This document shows positions 4,732 through 5,295 of a stretch of 5,295 nt of DNA, in pieces. Position 1 is the stretch's first letter, and each line of letters starts with the position of its first letter. Source of the DNA: Chlamydiota bacterium (GTDB lineage: Bacteria; Chlamydiota; Chlamydiia; Chlamydiales; Criblamydiaceae); NCBI GenBank assembly GCA_021772365.1, contig JAJFMC010000169.1, positions 1 through 5,295 of the forward strand, written 5' to 3'. The position numbers were made by a program, and so were the translations under genes. Below the pieces are notes generated by a model that saw only the letters and a program-made list of their open reading frames with translations, was not told the DNA's origin and ran no database searches.

Positions 4732-5295
4732 TTAGGGGATAATTTCTACTGAACCATCTGATTTTCCGACAATTACACGGCCGGCAAGGTTGAAGAAAAA
4801 GCCCGTTTCAACGACACCGGGGATATGAAGGATTTCCTCTTGAATAACTTCTGGTTCAGGATGTTTTGGACTTAATTGAGCATCATATATAAAGTGGCCG
4901 CTATCGGTTACGTATTTATAGTTACCGCTTTCCATACGTATTTTTCCCGTATAGCCCATATTTTCAATTTTATTGACGATACTTCTATATCCAAAGGGGA
5001 TGATTTCTATTGGAAGGGGAAATTTACCCAGCTTCTCCACACATTTAGTCTCATCCACAATAACAACCATTTCATTACTCATAGATGCAACGATTTTTTC
5101 GCGAAGTAAAGCTCCTCCACCGCCTTTTATCATACGCTTCTGGGTGTCGATTTCATCAGCGCCATCAAAGCAAATATCTAAAGTTGAGACTTTATTGATA
5201 TCTGTGACAGGTATTCCTCCGTTAAGAGCCTGTTGCTGAGAACGTCTGGATGTTGCTACAGCTTCAATACGTAGGCCATCCTGACATCTTTTTAT
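4732..5295 (-). CDS. rpiA: Ribose-5-phosphate isomerase A (partial, N-terminus beyond window)
   Basis: Cytosolic enzyme interconverting ribose-5-phosphate and ribulose-5-phosphate in the non-oxidative pentose phosphate pathway, supplying ribose for nucleotides. The frame is open to the window edge: 187 residues are visible, and by alignment with the E. coli enzyme about 37 N-terminal residues, including the first phosphate-binding segment, are missing. Catalytic residues are present in the visible fragment: Asp44 and Asp47 in DGADEID, Lys57 in MIKGGGGALLREK, and Glu66. Their spacing (3, 13, 22) is identical to Asp81, Asp84, Lys94 and Glu103 of E. coli RpiA. GKFPLPIEIIPFG and the C-terminal IPGVVETGFFFNLAGRVIVG are further family blocks. 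An internal ATG at 5133 is the first Met in the visible part but is not the start, because conserved active-site sequence lies upstream of it. It ends 87 bases before the BFN-domain gene on the same strand. Confidence 0.97.
   Translation of the reverse strand: MKRCQDGLRIEAVATSRRSQQQALNGGIPVTDINKVSTLDICFDGADEIDTQKRMIKGGGGALLREKIVASMSNEMVVIVDETKCVEKLGKFPLPIEIIPFGYRSIVNKIENMGYTGKIRMESGNYKYVTDSGHFIYDAQLSPKHPEPEVIQEEILHIPGVVETGFFFNLAGRVIVGKSDGSVEIIP

Noticed and set aside
5131..5133. ATG 5133 as the rpiA start
   Set aside because: The frame continues upstream with DGADEID and other conserved RpiA sequence, so this is an internal methionine; the true start is beyond the window.
4876..5239. Plus-strand open frames at 4876-5109 and 4973-5239
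   Set aside because: They lie opposite rpiA, whose active-site residues and spacing are intact. The products resemble no family.

Overview
The window reads as a chromosomal segment of a bacterium of the order Chlamydiales, most likely a chlamydia-related (environmental) lineage. The minus strand carries groES and groEL with pepF directly upstream, an order I recall from Chlamydia. The GroEL and GroES sequences also contain long stretches that look chlamydial. The genus cannot be fixed from the sequence alone. Nothing suggests mobile DNA: there is no IS, phage, CRISPR or tRNA signature.

Layout. On the minus strand, positions 1-1227 hold the first 409 codons of groEL (cut by the window edge), and 1254-1574 hold groES, 26 bases upstream of groEL. 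The 124-base gap before groES (1575-1698) holds a good sigma-70-type promoter. Just upstream of its -35 box lies a perfect inverted repeat with 9-base spacing that matches the CIRCE heat-shock operator at 14 of 18 arm positions. Positions 1699-3507 (minus) hold pepF, an intact M3 zinc oligopeptidase.

Positions 3508-3886 carry no confident gene but are rich in structure. They contain a candidate pepF promoter (minus), an overlapping divergent candidate promoter (plus), and a roughly 170-base element at 3606-3784 whose ends pair over long distances and which finishes in seven T. This looks like an undescribed structured small RNA of rod-like, perhaps 6S-like, architecture. A further inverted repeat precedes the plus-strand gene at 3887-4201, which encodes an HPr phosphocarrier with both phosphorylation sites. 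It converges on a minus-strand bifunctional-nuclease-domain gene (4228-4644), with a likely two-way terminator between them. The window ends in rpiA (minus, 4732 to beyond 5295), lacking its N-terminus.

How the parts fit: groES-groEL is the chaperonin operon and appears set up for HrcA-type heat-shock repression. PepF degrades oligopeptides, RpiA serves the pentose phosphate pathway, and HPr is a carbon-status phosphocarrier standing here without ptsI beside it. The two observations most worth following are the divergent-promoter/structured-RNA block at 3558-3784 and the CIRCE-like operator at 1667-1693.
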